Shown piece by piece: positions 45,245 to 55,252 of a stretch of 64,000 nt of DNA (position 1 is its first letter; every line of letters begins with the position of its first letter). Origin of the DNA: Magnetovibrio sp. (GTDB lineage Bacteria; Pseudomonadota; Alphaproteobacteria; Rhodospirillales; Magnetovibrionaceae); NCBI GenBank assembly GCA_026196495.1, contig JAPHSY010000001.1:1-64000 (forward strand), written 5' to 3'. A program made the translations under genes and the position numbers. The notes below the pieces were generated by a model. The model made no database searches and was not told the origin of the DNA. It saw nothing but the letters and a program-made list of their open reading frames with translations.

Positions 45245-48016
45245 ATGCTTTTGAAGATCAAAAAGCCGCGCGGGATAATTTGTCGTAAAACTTTTATGGC
45301 AGAGCTATGCGAAATTGCGCACAGCACCAAAGATATCAAAAAACCCAAAGACCGTGCCAAGGTTTTGAAGCTGTTTAAAGCTGGCCTGGAAGATGGCCGC
45401 GCCGAAATTCAACGTCGTTTCGAATCCGAAGAACTCAGTGGTCCAGCAGCTTTGCGCGCCGGGGCGTATTTGTTGGATCAATTGATTCGCACCTTGCATG
45501 AATTTTCCATTACTCATGTTTATGACATGGCCGATGAAGACATCAGCCTGATCGCCACCGGCGGGTATGGCCGTGCGGAAATATCACCCCATTCCGACCT
45601 GGACTTGATGTTTTTGTTGCCCAAAAAGGCACACCCCCGGACCAACGATGTGATCGAATGGATGCTCTATATGTTGTGGGACATGGGCCTTAAGGTCGGC
45701 CACGCGACCCGCAACATTGACGAAACCGTGAAGTTGGCCAAAACGGATATCACCATTTCCACCAGCCTGTTGGAATCGCGCTGGATTTCCGGCGATCATG
45801 GTTTGTTTGATGAGTTCGAGCAACGCTATGAAAAAGACATCATCCAAGGCGGCGGTGCAGAGTTTGTCAAAGCTAAGTTGGAAGAACGTGATGAACGCCA
45901 TGACCGCATGGGTGACACACGCTATGTGTTGGAGCCCAACATCAAAGATGGCAAAGGCGGCTTGCGTGATTTACAGACCTTGATGTGGATTGCCAAGTTT
46001 TTGTACCGGGTGGATGACGTCCAAGGTCTGATCGATAAGGGTGTGTTGGACAAGGTCGACGCGCGACGCTTTAACAAAGCGCAAAAGTTTTTGTGGACGG
46101 TGCGTTGCCATTTGCATTACTTGGCCGGGCGTCCCGATGAAACCATCAGCTTCAACATTCAAAATGATCTGGCTCAGCGCATGGGCTATACTGACCGTGA
46201 AGGAGTCAGTGCGGTTGAACGGTTCATGAAGCACTACTTCCTAACCGCCAAAGATGTGGGTGATTTGACTCGGGTGATCTGTGCGGTGCTGGAAGACCAG
46301 CATGCCAAGAAATCATTGCTGACAATACCATCATTTAATTTCCGCCGCCGCAAAATGCCGGGCTTCAAAGTGGATGGTGGACGCCTGACCGTGGAACACG
46401 AAGATGTGTTCAAGGACGATCCGATCAATTTGCTGCGCCTGTTTCACGAAGCCGAAAAATACGATCTGGATATCCATCCCCAAGTCCTGCGCTTGGTGGG
46501 TCGAAACCTAAAGCATCTGAAAAAATCTGTGCGTCATGATCCGCTTGCCAATGAACTGTTCATGGACATGCTGTGTCAGCCCAAGGGTCCAAAGCGGGCC
46601 TTGGTGCGCATGAATGAGTCCGGTTTGTTTGGACGTTTCATTCCTGACTTTGGTCGCGTTGTGGCACAGATGCAATATGATATGTATCACGTCTACACGG
46701 TGGATGAGCACACCATCCGTGCCATTGATATCTTGAGCCGAATTGAACGTGGCTTGCTGGCCAATGATCACCCGCTTTCAACAAAAGTCATCAAAGACGT
46801 TGAATCGCGCAAAGTTCTTTATGTATCTGTCTTGTTGCACGACATTGCCAAAGGCCGTGGTGGAGATCATTCCGTCGAAGGTGCAAAGATTGCGAAAAAG
46901 CTGTGCCCCCGTTTGGGCCTGAATGAATGGGAAACCGAAACGGTGGCGTGGTTGGTTCTGCGTCATTTGGATATGAACCGCACGGCTTATAAACGCGACT
47001 TGGGCGATCCCAAAACCATTCGTGATTTTGTTGAAATGGTGCAGTCACCGGAACGACTGCGTTTGCTGTTGATTCTCACTGTGGCCGATACCCGTGCGGT
47101 GGGTCCCAATGTCTGGAACAACTGGAAAGCGTCCTTGTTGCGTGAACTGTATTACAGCGCTCAGGAGGTTATGACCGGTGGGTTGCCAACCCAACGTCGC
47201 GAAGCACGCGCTGATAGGACTCGTAAACAGCTAATCGATAAGTTATCGCATTGGCCCAGTGAAGATGTGGATTGGCTGTTGGAACAGGGTCATGCCAATT
47301 ACTTCTTATCTTATGAAGTAGATGAACTGGCGCACCATGCGGAAATCATCCGCGATGCGGAAAAGGCTGGAACCCAATTGTTCTTGCAAACACGCGTGGT
47401 CGAAGAACACGACGTCACCGAGGTTTTGATCCACACCCTGGATCATCCCGGTTTGTTTGCGGCGATTACCGGTGCAATTTCGCTTTCGGGCGGTAACATT
47501 GTTGATGCCAAAGTTACCACCCTGGGCAACGGCATGGCACTGGATACGTTCTGGGTTCAAGATTTTGAAGACACCGCCATCACCGGTGCGGATAAAATCA
47601 AGCGCATGGAAGAACGCATTGAAGGTGCGCTGACGGGGCAAATTCGTCCAGAACGTGAATTGGCCGAAGAGCGATCGCGTCAAATGCCGTCTCGCACCCG
47701 TGTGTTCGAAGTTCCGCCGCGTGTTCTGGTCAACAACGAAGCATCGCAATCGGCCACGGTGATTGAGGTCAATGGCCGTAACCGTCAGGCATTGTTGTTT
47801 GATGTCACCCGGGCGCTGACGGATTATGGTTTGCAGGTGACATCGGCACACATCTCGACTTATGGCGAACGTGTTGTTGACGTGTTCTATGTTCGCGATG
47901 TGTTTGGCTTGAAAATTGATTCTGAACACAAAATTAAGTCGCTTCGGAAAGTTTTGCTCAACGCCATTGGGACCGCAAAGGGCGATCCTATAACCCAAGA
48001 CACAACTGCAAAATAA
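45245..48016 (+). CDS. glnD: PII uridylyltransferase/uridylyl-removing enzyme GlnD
   Basis: A protein of 923 residues from the ATG at 45245, preceded by GGAAGA at a good distance; an in-frame start at 45179 would overlap the opposite gene. It has a nucleotidyltransferase domain (TGGYGRAEISPHSDLDLMFL), a helical linker, an HD hydrolase domain (LLHDIAKGRGGDHSVEGA) and two C-terminal ACT domains. These sense glutamine. GlnD controls nitrogen assimilation by modifying PII proteins. No PII gene lies in the window. Confidence 0.97.
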   Translation: MLLKIKKPRGIICRKTFMAELCEIAHSTKDIKKPKDRAKVLKLFKAGLEDGRAEIQRRFESEELSGPAALRAGAYLLDQLIRTLHEFSITHVYDMADEDISLIATGGYGRAEISPHSDLDLMFLLPKKAHPRTNDVIEWMLYMLWDMGLKVGHATRNIDETVKLAKTDITISTSLLESRWISGDHGLFDEFEQRYEKDIIQGGGAEFVKAKLEERDERHDRMGDTRYVLEPNIKDGKGGLRDLQTLMWIAKFLYRVDDVQGLIDKGVLDKVDARRFNKAQKFLWTVRCHLHYLAGRPDETISFNIQNDLAQRMGYTDREGVSAVERFMKHYFLTAKDVGDLTRVICAVLEDQHAKKSLLTIPSFNFRRRKMPGFKVDGGRLTVEHEDVFKDDPINLLRLFHEAEKYDLDIHPQVLRLVGRNLKHLKKSVRHDPLANELFMDMLCQPKGPKRALVRMNESGLFGRFIPDFGRVVAQMQYDMYHVYTVDEHTIRAIDILSRIERGLLANDHPLSTKVIKDVESRKVLYVSVLLHDIAKGRGGDHSVEGAKIAKKLCPRLGLNEWETETVAWLVLRHLDMNRTAYKRDLGDPKTIRDFVEMVQSPERLRLLLILTVADTRAVGPNVWNNWKASLLRELYYSAQEVMTGGLPTQRREARADRTRKQLIDKLSHWPSEDVDWLLEQGHANYFLSYEVDELAHHAEIIRDAEKAGTQLFLQTRVVEEHDVTEVLIHTLDHPGLFAAITGAISLSGGNIVDAKVTTLGNGMALDTFWVQDFEDTAITGADKIKRMEERIEGALTGQIRPERELAEERSRQMPSRTRVFEVPPRVLVNNEASQSATVIEVNGRNRQALLFDVTRALTDYGLQVTSAHISTYGERVVDVFYVRDVFGLKIDSEHKIKSLRKVLLNAIGTAKGDPITQDTTAK

Positions 48017-48020
48017 TTTT

Positions 48021-49124
48021 TCAATCCAGAAGCTCTTTCACATATCTGGCTATGGCCAATGAAGATGTCAGGCCGGGTGATTCAATCCCAAACAAATTGA
48101 TTAAACCAGGGACACCATGTGTATCCGCTCCTTGAATGATGAAGTCATGGGCCGGTTCGCCGGGGGCTTGAATTTTAGGACGCATGCCGGAATACGCTGG
48201 GCTTAATGCACCATCTTCCAACCCTGGCCAATAGCATCGGATTTGGGCATAGAAACTATCGCCGCGTTCGGGATTAACTTGATAGTCAATGTGATCAACC
48301 CATTCGGCGTCGGGGCCAAAGCGTCCTTGACCACCGAGGTCACGGGTGTAGTGGCACCCCAAAGATGCAGCACCTGGCACCGGGTATATCAGTTGTTTAA
48401 ACGGTGCTTTGCCCAACAGGGAAAAGTAATTCCCTTTGCACAAATGAGCGGGTGGGATGTGTTCAGTTGGAAAATCGTCAATATGTCCAGCCATACTTTG
48501 TGCATCCAGACCGGCTGAATTGATTACGGTTTTGGCAAGCACTTCCATGGGCTGCTCTCCACCGACTTGAAGTAGAATTCCATTTGCCGTTATGCGTGCG
48601 CTTTCCACCGGACTGTTCAGCGCCACCGCGCCACCGTGTGCTTCCAACTCACCTTGCAGGCTCAACATAAACCCGTGGGTATCAATGATGCCGGTGGTTG
48701 GTGAGGATAAAGCTTTCAGGCATTTCAGTTCCGGCTCCAATGCTTGGGCTTCTGCGCCTTCCAGCCAATCGAGTTCAGTGCAGCCATTGGCGGCGGCTTT
48801 TCTGACCACATCTTCCAACACCGCCACTTCATCATCGGTGGTGGCGACCACCAACTTGCCACAGCGGTTATAGTCAACCCCGTGTGCGTCGAGGTAGTCG
48901 TACAGCATCCATTTGCCTTCAACACACAACCGACCTTTGAGGGAACCTTGAGGATAATAGATGCCGGCATGAATGACTTCGGAATTGCGTGAACTGGTGA
49001 TGGTGCCGATGGCGGGTTCACGCTCGACCACCACAACCTCGCGCCCTGATAGGGCCAGGGTGCGTGCACATGCCAGGCCGACCACGCCGCCACCGATCAC
49101 AACTGTGTCCAAAGTTTCAGTCAT
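48021..49124 (-). CDS. FAD-dependent oxidoreductase, L-2-hydroxyglutarate dehydrogenase-like
   Basis: A protein of 367 residues from the ATG at 49124, supported by AGGA with a 6-base spacer. It starts with the dinucleotide-binding DTVVIGGGVVGLACAR and carries the DAO-family GIDTHGFMLSLQGELE-like segment with the RNSEVIHAGIYYP motif. The latter is typical of L-2-hydroxyglutarate oxidases/LhgO. It may oxidise a 2-hydroxy acid, passing electrons to quinones. It starts 7 bases after the stop of the GT-C-like gene, so they are cotranscribed. Confidence 0.87.
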   Translation of the reverse strand: MTETLDTVVIGGGVVGLACARTLALSGREVVVVEREPAIGTITSSRNSEVIHAGIYYPQGSLKGRLCVEGKWMLYDYLDAHGVDYNRCGKLVVATTDDEVAVLEDVVRKAAANGCTELDWLEGAEAQALEPELKCLKALSSPTTGIIDTHGFMLSLQGELEAHGGAVALNSPVESARITANGILLQVGGEQPMEVLAKTVINSAGLDAQSMAGHIDDFPTEHIPPAHLCKGNYFSLLGKAPFKQLIYPVPGAASLGCHYTRDLGGQGRFGPDAEWVDHIDYQVNPERGDSFYAQIRCYWPGLEDGALSPAYSGMRPKIQAPGEPAHDFIIQGADTHGVPGLINLFGIESPGLTSSLAIARYVKELLD

Positions 49125-49131
49125 CGTTTTC

Positions 49132-50451
49132 CTACACCGCAATAAAAACCATGGTGCGTACGGTGGCGGCAACGCCCAGCAGGGCCAGGGCCAATGTCCC
49201 CACCTGTAACAACCGGGGCCAATTCAACAATTGTGTCCCTGCAATCACCGCCAACATCGGCATGGTGAACAACAACACCCGTGCCGTTTCGCCCGGTAGC
49301 AATCCAGTGATAATGATGACCAAGATGCTCAGCACCATCAACGGGGCGTGATTGATGCTGGAAGATTTCAATCCAATGATCACCAATGCAGCTGCAATCC
49401 AACCAAAGCCGAGAATTAAATCCAACACATCAAAAGGGATGGTCAAGGGCCAGGGCCGATGGATCTGGGTTAACAGGTCGCGTTGATTTTCCAGTGCGGT
49501 AAAAAATGTGGCAATGGGGTCATAACCAAACAGACCCCACAGGGCTGCATGTATGATAACCACGGTGGCTAAAGCTGTGCCGATTTGTATCAGTGTGGTT
49601 TTCCACACTTCAGCGCGCAAGCCTTCAATAATTGTGATCAGCCCCAACACAAGGCCCAATGTCAGCAGCGCATAACTCCACAACAAAGCCAGCGTGAGCA
49701 CGCCACCAAATAGGGCTGCGGACTTGATGGCTGCGGGACCGGGGGGCTGCTTTAAGGCATTGATCCACGTGATCAGCATCCAGGCGCCAATGGCGGGCAG
49801 GGCTTGGTCAAATTCGGGGAAGAACAGAACAAAGCCCGGCGCCGTCGCCATAAGTGCTGCCGCTAAAACGGATGCTTCGGGGCCTTGGCCCAGTGCCTTG
49901 GACAGATAAAAGGTCGCCAACACGCTTAACAATGCCAAACCACCCACCAGTATCCCGGCGATCAGCGTGGGGTCGGGAACACCTAAGTCCAACAACGTGC
50001 GATAAAACCAAATTGGGCCGGGTGGTTTGTTGCGGGCGTGGTGTTCACCATCCTTCATCACTGCGGGATAGTCAGCCAACCAACCGGGCTTAACAATTTG
50101 GGCACTGTAAAGATAGCTGGTGGCCTCGACGCTTTTGACCACGGCGCGGGTGCGCTCTGCGGCGCTGGGGCCGTTGATGTGGGCACCGCCCCATTGCAAT
50201 GCTGCGGCACCCAAAAGGATCAGGGCCATTGCCAACCACGTGCGTTGTTTTGCCAACCAGACCCCCGCCAAGATCGGCATTCCGGCCCACAAAATGGTGA
50301 GGTACGTCGGAACATAGGGCAAATCGCGCCATGGCCAGCGCCAATAACGGGGACCGTTGAGATATTCCATTTGCACCGCGCTCAGCACCGTAAACAGGGC
50401 AGTGAGTGCAATCAGCAGGGTAAATTTCAACGGGGGGGTGAAGGCGCGCAT
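49132..50451 (-). CDS. Multi-pass membrane protein, GT-C-like glycosyltransferase candidate
   Basis: A protein of 439 residues with about ten to twelve hydrophobic segments. A hydrophilic loop of about 60 residues holds KDGEHHARNKPPGPIWFY, which resembles the HPPG-type loop of Dol-P-mannosyltransferase-fold (GT-C) enzymes such as ArnT and GT39 members. The N-terminal acidic D/E motif expected for catalysis is not evident. The substrate is unknown. It is divergent from murJ. Confidence 0.7.
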   Translation of the reverse strand: MRAFTPPLKFTLLIALTALFTVLSAVQMEYLNGPRYWRWPWRDLPYVPTYLTILWAGMPILAGVWLAKQRTWLAMALILLGAAALQWGGAHINGPSAAERTRAVVKSVEATSYLYSAQIVKPGWLADYPAVMKDGEHHARNKPPGPIWFYRTLLDLGVPDPTLIAGILVGGLALLSVLATFYLSKALGQGPEASVLAAALMATAPGFVLFFPEFDQALPAIGAWMLITWINALKQPPGPAAIKSAALFGGVLTLALLWSYALLTLGLVLGLITIIEGLRAEVWKTTLIQIGTALATVVIIHAALWGLFGYDPIATFFTALENQRDLLTQIHRPWPLTIPFDVLDLILGFGWIAAALVIIGLKSSSINHAPLMVLSILVIIITGLLPGETARVLLFTMPMLAVIAGTQLLNWPRLLQVGTLALALLGVAATVRTMVFIAV

Positions 50452-50594
50452 GGTTTTCGTAATGGTATCCTGGTTCAGAACTCAGCGCAGTTTGCGCCTT
50501 TTTTCCGCCATGACAAGTGCTTAGAAGTCCTTAAATCATCCGTTAAGGCCTCCCGGGTAAGGTGGGGGTTTGAATTCTTAAAGGAAACACCGCT

Positions 50595-52148
50595 GTGCTG
50601 TTGCGCGCCATTGCCACTGTGGGCTCCATGACCCTGATATCACGTTTGCTCGGCTTCGTGCGTGACGTAGCTGTGGCGTGGGCGTTGGGTGCGGGGTGGA
50701 TGGCGGATGTCTTCTTTGTTGCGTTCAAGTTGCCCAACTTGTTCCGCCGTTTGTTTGCTGAGGGCGCATTCAATTTGGCCTTTGTGCCGATTTTTGCCGG
50801 AAAGTTGGAAACCGAGGACGATCCCGACGGACCGCACGGTGCGCGCACCTTTGCTGCCCAGGCCCAAAGCGGGTTGTTGGCGGTCCTGTTGCTGTTCACC
50901 ATTGTTATTGAATTGGCGATGCCGTGGGTTGTATCGGCCATTGCACCGGGTTTTGTAGATGAACCGCAAAAGTTCAATCTTGCCGTTGATTTGGTGCGCA
51001 TCACGTTTCCCTACTTGATCTTTATATCCTTGGTGTCGCTGCTGGGCGGGATCATGAATTCACTTCATAAATTCTGGGCCGCAGCCGCGACGCCAATTTT
51101 GTTAAACATCACGTTGATCACATCGGTGTTTGCGCTGACACCTGTGATGGCGTCACCGGCCCATGCGTTGAGTTGGGGTGTGGCCTTGGGTGGTGTGGTG
51201 CAATTGGCTTGGATGATCTGGCATGTCACCAAAGCCGGATGGCGGCCCAAGTTGGTACGCCCGCGATTAACGGATGACGTGAAACGCTTGCTCAAACGCA
51301 TTGCCCCGGTGGCGGTTGGTGCGGGTATTTATCAAATCAGTTTGCTGATCGACACCATCATCGCATCATTGTTGGTGTCGGGTTCGATTTCGTATCTGTT
51401 TTATGCAGATCGCTTGGTGCAACTGCCATTGGGTGTGGTTGGCATTGCGGTGGGCACGGCGTTGTTGCCGTTGCTCAGTCGTCAGATCAAAGCGGGTGAC
51501 GACGTCAAGGCCCAAGATAGTCAAAACCGTGCGGTTGAATTTGCGCTGTTGTTGACGCTACCCGCTGCGGCGGCCTTGTTCGTGATGCCGGATACCATCA
51601 TTTCAACCTTGTTTGAACGCGGCGAATTCTCGGCCGAGGCCACCCATAAAACCGCCTTGGCGCTGATGGTCTTTGCCTGCGGTCTTCCGGCTTATGTATT
51701 GGTAAAGGCCCTGGCACCCGGCTATTTTGCGCGGGAAGATATGTCCACCCCGATCAAAATTGGTGCCCTGTGTGTGGGCGTCAACATTGCCATCGCCTTG
51801 GCTTTGATGGGACCATTGGCACATGTGGGTTTGGCCGCCGCAACGGTGGTAAGCCAGTGGCTCAATGCCGGGTTGTTGGCGTTCTTCCTAATGAAACGCG
51901 GGCATTTTCATGTTGATGCGCAGCTCAAACGGCGACTTGGGCGAACTGTGTTGTCGACGTTCTTGATGGCTGGTGTGGTTTGGGGCCTGGACCATGTGTT
52001 GGTGGAAAATTTAGGCCAAAGCACCCTGGAAAAAGCCGGCGGCCTGCTGATCATTGTTTTGGGTGGGATGTTCACTTACGCCATCTCGGCTCATGTCTTA
52101 GGGGCTGCACGGCTTGGTGATCTCAAAGGGTGGATGCGCAAATCTTGA
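50595..52148 (+). CDS. murJ: Lipid II flippase MurJ
   Basis: A protein of 517 residues with about fourteen membrane segments. MurJ moves lipid II across the inner membrane during peptidoglycan synthesis. The N-terminal block (SRLLGFVRDVAVAWALGAG, FKLPNLFRRLFAEGAFNLAF in two parts) is diagnostic. The start is GTG at 50595 with AAGGA nine bases upstream. trpS follows 86 bases later. Confidence 0.96.
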   Translation: MLLRAIATVGSMTLISRLLGFVRDVAVAWALGAGWMADVFFVAFKLPNLFRRLFAEGAFNLAFVPIFAGKLETEDDPDGPHGARTFAAQAQSGLLAVLLLFTIVIELAMPWVVSAIAPGFVDEPQKFNLAVDLVRITFPYLIFISLVSLLGGIMNSLHKFWAAAATPILLNITLITSVFALTPVMASPAHALSWGVALGGVVQLAWMIWHVTKAGWRPKLVRPRLTDDVKRLLKRIAPVAVGAGIYQISLLIDTIIASLLVSGSISYLFYADRLVQLPLGVVGIAVGTALLPLLSRQIKAGDDVKAQDSQNRAVEFALLLTLPAAAALFVMPDTIISTLFERGEFSAEATHKTALALMVFACGLPAYVLVKALAPGYFAREDMSTPIKIGALCVGVNIAIALALMGPLAHVGLAAATVVSQWLNAGLLAFFLMKRGHFHVDAQLKRRLGRTVLSTFLMAGVVWGLDHVLVENLGQSTLEKAGGLLIIVLGGMFTYAISAHVLGAARLGDLKGWMRKS

Positions 52149-52195
52149 CCTGATCCCGCCTGCAGTCCATAACCCTTTCTGACTTTTAACTGATC

Positions 52196-52224
52196 GACCG
52201 CTTCCATCCGGTCCAAACGGAAGG
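52196..52224 (+). promoter_or_regulatory. Overlapping alternative hairpins before trpS
   Basis: GACCG (52196-52200) can pair with CGGTC (52209-52213), and CTTCC (52201-52205) can pair with GGAAG (52219-52223). The second stem would cover the GGAAGG ribosome-binding site; the loop of one contains an arm of the other. Stems are only 5 pairs long. Confidence 0.3.
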
Positions 52225-52234
52225 TACTTCTGAC

Positions 52235-53236
52235 ATGTCTCGCATTTTTTCAGGCATCCAATCCACCGGCAATCTTCACCTTGGCAATTATTTGGGCGCG
52301 GTGCGCAACTGGGTACAGTTGCAAGATGATTATGAATGCATTTTTTGCGTGGTCGATATGCACGCCATCACCGTGTGGCAAGATCCGGCGGCGTTGAAGG
52401 CGTCCACCCGTGAAGTGGCAGCGGCGATGATTGCATCGGGTGTGGACGCGAAAAAGCACATCATCTTCAATCAAAGCCAAGTGTCCGGTCATGCCGAACT
52501 GGCGTGGATCTTTAATTGTGTGGCGCGGTTGGGCTGGCTCAACCGCATGACCCAGTTCAAAGATAAAGCTGGCAAGAACAAAGAAAACGCTTCGGTGGGC
52601 CTGTATGCATATCCAAACCTGATGGCGGCGGATATCTTGTTGTACAAAGCCACGCACGTTCCCGTGGGCGAAGACCAAAAGCAACACTTGGAATTGGCCC
52701 GCGATATTGCCGCGAAGTTCAATCATGATTACGGTGTGGAAGATTTCTTCCCCCAACCTGAACCGATGATCTTCGGTGCGGCCACCCGCGTGATGAGCTT
52801 GAAAGACGGCACCAAAAAAATGTCGAAGTCCGATCCGTCGGAATTGTCACGCATCACCATGACCGATGATGCCGACACCATTGCCAAGAAAATCCGCAAG
52901 GCTAAAACCGATACGGAACCCTTGCCGGAAACCAAAGACGGCATGGAAGGCCGCCCCGAAGTATCCAACTTGTTGGGGATTTACGCGGCCTTGTCGGATG
53001 TGTCCCTGGAAGACACCATTGCCAAGTTCGCGGGTAAAGGCTTTGGTGATTTCAAGAAAGACCTGGCGGATGTTGCGGTTGAAAAATTGGGCCCAATCCA
53101 AGATGAAATGCGCCGTTTGATGGATGATCAGGCCTATGTCGATAGCGTACTGAGAGACGGTGCTGAACGCGCCCGTGCGATTTCAGAACCGATCCTGGCT
53201 GAGATCAAAGATACGGTTGGTTTCTTGCGGCCTTAA
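52235..53236 (+). CDS. trpS: Tryptophanyl-tRNA synthetase
   Basis: A protein of 333 residues, the usual bacterial TrpRS length. It charges tRNA-Trp. The class-I motifs are [13 protein letters not shown] (HIGH-like) and [10 protein letters not shown] (KMSKS). It lies between murJ and the Nfu gene. The ribosome-binding site GGAAGG is 11 bases before the ATG and could be hidden in a small hairpin. Confidence 0.98.
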   Translation: MSRIFSGIQSTGNLHLGNYLGAVRNWVQLQDDYECIFCVVDMHAITVWQDPAALKASTREVAAAMIASGVDAKKHIIFNQSQVSGHAELAWIFNCVARLGWLNRMTQFKDKAGKNKENASVGLYAYPNLMAADILLYKATHVPVGEDQKQHLELARDIAAKFNHDYGVEDFFPQPEPMIFGAATRVMSLKDGTKKMSKSDPSELSRITMTDDADTIAKKIRKAKTDTEPLPETKDGMEGRPEVSNLLGIYAALSDVSLEDTIAKFAGKGFGDFKKDLADVAVEKLGPIQDEMRRLMDDQAYVDSVLRDGAERARAISEPILAEIKDTVGFLRP

Positions 53237-53320
53237 TACCCACACAACAACGTGGGTTGATCCGTGGGCATTTTGCCCCCATATTCCGATCAACTGATAT
53301 TTATGACGGAGAGAGATGAA

Positions 53321-53869
53321 ATGTTCATCCAAACCGAAGCGACGCCGAACCCGGCAACTTTGAAATTCCTTCCGGGTCAAGCGGTTATGCCTTCTGGCAC
53401 TGCCAATTTCACCGACGCTGAAAGTGCGGCCAATTCACCTTTGGCGTTGCGCTTGTTCGAAATCGAAGGTGTAGATGGGATTTTCTTAGGCGGTGATTTT
53501 GTCACCGTGACCAAAGCCGATGATGCCCAGTGGGACGTGGTGAAACCTCGTGTTTTGGCGGCGGTTATGGACCATTTCACCCAGGGCCTGGACGTGATCA
53601 CGGTTACCGAAGGCGAAGACGCAGGTGATGACAACGACAGCGATACCGTCAAACAAATCAAAGAGTTGATCGAAACCCGCGTACGTCCGGCTGTGGCCCA
53701 GGATGGTGGTGATATTGTCTTCCGTTCGTTCGAAGAAGGTGTGGTTTATCTGCACATGCAAGGCGCTTGCGCCGGTTGCCCCAGCTCCACCGCGACACTG
53801 AAAAATGGCATTGAAAACATGCTGCGCCACTTCATTCCTGAAGTTCAGGAAGTGCGCGCCGTCAATTAA
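53321..53869 (+). CDS. Nfu-type iron-sulfur scaffold protein
   Basis: A protein of 182 residues from the ATG at 53321, with GGAGAG upstream; the in-frame start at 53264 is rejected. An N-terminal Nfu_N domain (MFIQTEATPNPATLKFLPG) is followed by the NifU-like domain with the cluster-binding CxxC in GACAGCPSSTATLKNG. It transfers [4Fe-4S] clusters to target proteins; HemW and MiaB in this window are Fe-S enzymes that could receive them (inference). A strong terminator follows. Confidence 0.95.
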   Translation: MFIQTEATPNPATLKFLPGQAVMPSGTANFTDAESAANSPLALRLFEIEGVDGIFLGGDFVTVTKADDAQWDVVKPRVLAAVMDHFTQGLDVITVTEGEDAGDDNDSDTVKQIKELIETRVRPAVAQDGGDIVFRSFEEGVVYLHMQGACAGCPSSTATLKNGIENMLRHFIPEVQEVRAVN

Positions 53870-53911
53870 ACCTGAGTGCCCGAATCGGGCAATTTGGCTC
53901 AATTTTTCGTG

Positions 53912-53940
53912 AACCCCCAGTCACCTTGACTGGGGGTTTA
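53912..53940 (+). terminator. Rho-independent terminator of the nfu gene
   Basis: Perfect 12-base arms, 53912-53923 and 53927-53938, with a 3-base loop. The T-rich stretch that follows is interrupted (TTTATCGGTTTTTT). Confidence 0.85.
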
Positions 53941-54148
53941 TCGGTTTTTTCTAAAGTAATCAAACACTTCTGCTGTGTAAAAAAAGGGGCTGGAATCGGG
54001 CCCAAAAAACGCGTAAAAGTGCGGCCAAATTTCACGCAAGCAGGGTCCAGAAGCGACCTGTAATGGATTATTAAGTCCGCTGTGTGAATCTTAAGGATCG
54101 GTCGATCATAAGTCTTGAGGAAGAGACAGATCGAGGTGGGAACCGGTC
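53941..54148. other. Gene-free interval between nfu terminator and the Bax-like gene
   Basis: About 200 bases without a coding frame. I see no tRNA, no clear promoter and only short imperfect inverted repeats, so no feature is called. Confidence 0.6.
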
Positions 54149-54244
54149 ATGCGAAGCCTATTGGGGGGAACCAATTGGCGGGCGAATAGCCAACGCAGAC
54201 ACGAACGACCTTTTATAACGGCAGATCGAGTAGTCAGACAATGA
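54149..54244 (+). CDS. Possible 31-codon leader frame overlapping the Bax-like start
   Basis: An ATG at 54149 with GAGGTGGG about 9 bases upstream opens a frame of 31 codons (MRSLLGGTNWRANSQRR...). It ends TGA at 54242-54244, within the ATGA that starts the next gene. The next gene has no ribosome-binding site of its own, so translational coupling is possible. The peptide resembles nothing I know. Confidence 0.3.
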   Translation: MRSLLGGTNWRANSQRRHERPFITADRVVRQ

Positions 54245-55239
54245 AGACCAATTACTGGAGCGCTTTGGGCGCCACCGCCACGATGGTAGCGGTTTTATTG
54301 GCCACAGCCCTGTTGATGCCAGAACCCGGCGGCACATCCGTTGCCCGTGCCAGCTTTGCGCCGCAAAGCGCACCGGTGCTTGCGTCATCTCGAGATTTTG
54401 ACGCTGCAGCATACAATCAAAGTGAAGCAAGCGCACTTGATGACATGGAAACCGCGGCTGGTCCTGTTGTTGCTGCTATTCCTGGCCCAAAATATGATTT
54501 GGATGCGGTGTTGCAAGGCCAGCAAGGTGTGCCCCGCGTAACTTGGGTCAGTTTGCCCAAAAATTTGAGTGCCGTGCGCGAAACCAGCAAACGCAAAGAA
54601 ATTTTCTTTAAGACTGTGCTGCCCTTGGTGCTGCAGGTGAACGAACAGATCGTTGAAGATCGTGGTCGTTTGTGGAACCTCCACGCCAGCCAATTGAGCG
54701 GCGCTCATTTGGATGCCATAGACCGTTTGTGGTTGGCGGTGTTGGCCGAACAATATGGCACCAAACGTGGCGACATTGTCGCCCTGTTGGATCGTCACGA
54801 TGTGGTTCCGCCGTCTTTGGCTTTGGCCCAGGCTGCCACGGAAAGTGCGTGGGGAACATCGCGTTTTGTGCGTGAAGGCAACGCCATGTTTGGTGAATGG
54901 ACTTTCAAGTCCGACCATCAAGGCATTGTGCCAGCCGGTCGCGAAACGGGCAAAACCCACCGTGTGCGGGCTTTTGATACCTTGCTGGACAGCGTGCGTT
55001 CCTACATCACCAACTTGAACAAACACCGTGCTTACAAAGAATTTCGCAAACAACGCACCGCCATGCGCGCCAAGGGCCAAGTGGTGGACGGGATGATTTT
55101 GGCGGGTGCGTTGCATCGCTACTCGGAACGTGGTGCGGCTTATGTATCTGAATTGCGTTCGATCATTTCCGGCAATGATCTGGATTTGTTGGACAGTGCC
55201 CAGCTCAGCACCGACGGTCACTTCGAGCCGATTATTTAA
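54241..55239 (+). CDS. Bax-like glucosaminidase-domain protein
   Basis: A protein of 332 residues. An N-terminal hydrophobic segment (about 7-28) acts as membrane anchor or signal. The C-terminal half is a glucosaminidase domain (GH73-like, as in E. coli Bax): PSLALAQAATESAWGTSRFVREGNAMFGEW contains the catalytic Glu. The segment is split here at ATESAWGTSRF. It should cleave peptidoglycan glycan strands. The ATG at 54241 is the only in-frame start after the TAG at 54187-54189 and has no ribosome-binding site. Confidence 0.88.
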   Translation: MKTNYWSALGATATMVAVLLATALLMPEPGGTSVARASFAPQSAPVLASSRDFDAAAYNQSEASALDDMETAAGPVVAAIPGPKYDLDAVLQGQQGVPRVTWVSLPKNLSAVRETSKRKEIFFKTVLPLVLQVNEQIVEDRGRLWNLHASQLSGAHLDAIDRLWLAVLAEQYGTKRGDIVALLDRHDVVPPSLALAQAATESAWGTSRFVREGNAMFGEWTFKSDHQGIVPAGRETGKTHRVRAFDTLLDSVRSYITNLNKHRAYKEFRKQRTAMRAKGQVVDGMILAGALHRYSERGAAYVSELRSIISGNDLDLLDSAQLSTDGHFEPII

Positions 55240-55252
55240 CAAAGTTGTCGAC

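Noticed and set aside
47306-47998. Open frame of 230 codons opposite the 3' end of glnD
   Set aside because: Fully within the ACT-domain coding region of glnD and without family resemblance.
53941-54148. Possible small RNA in the gap before the Bax-like gene
   Set aside because: I could not find a convincing promoter-terminator pair or a stable structure to support it.
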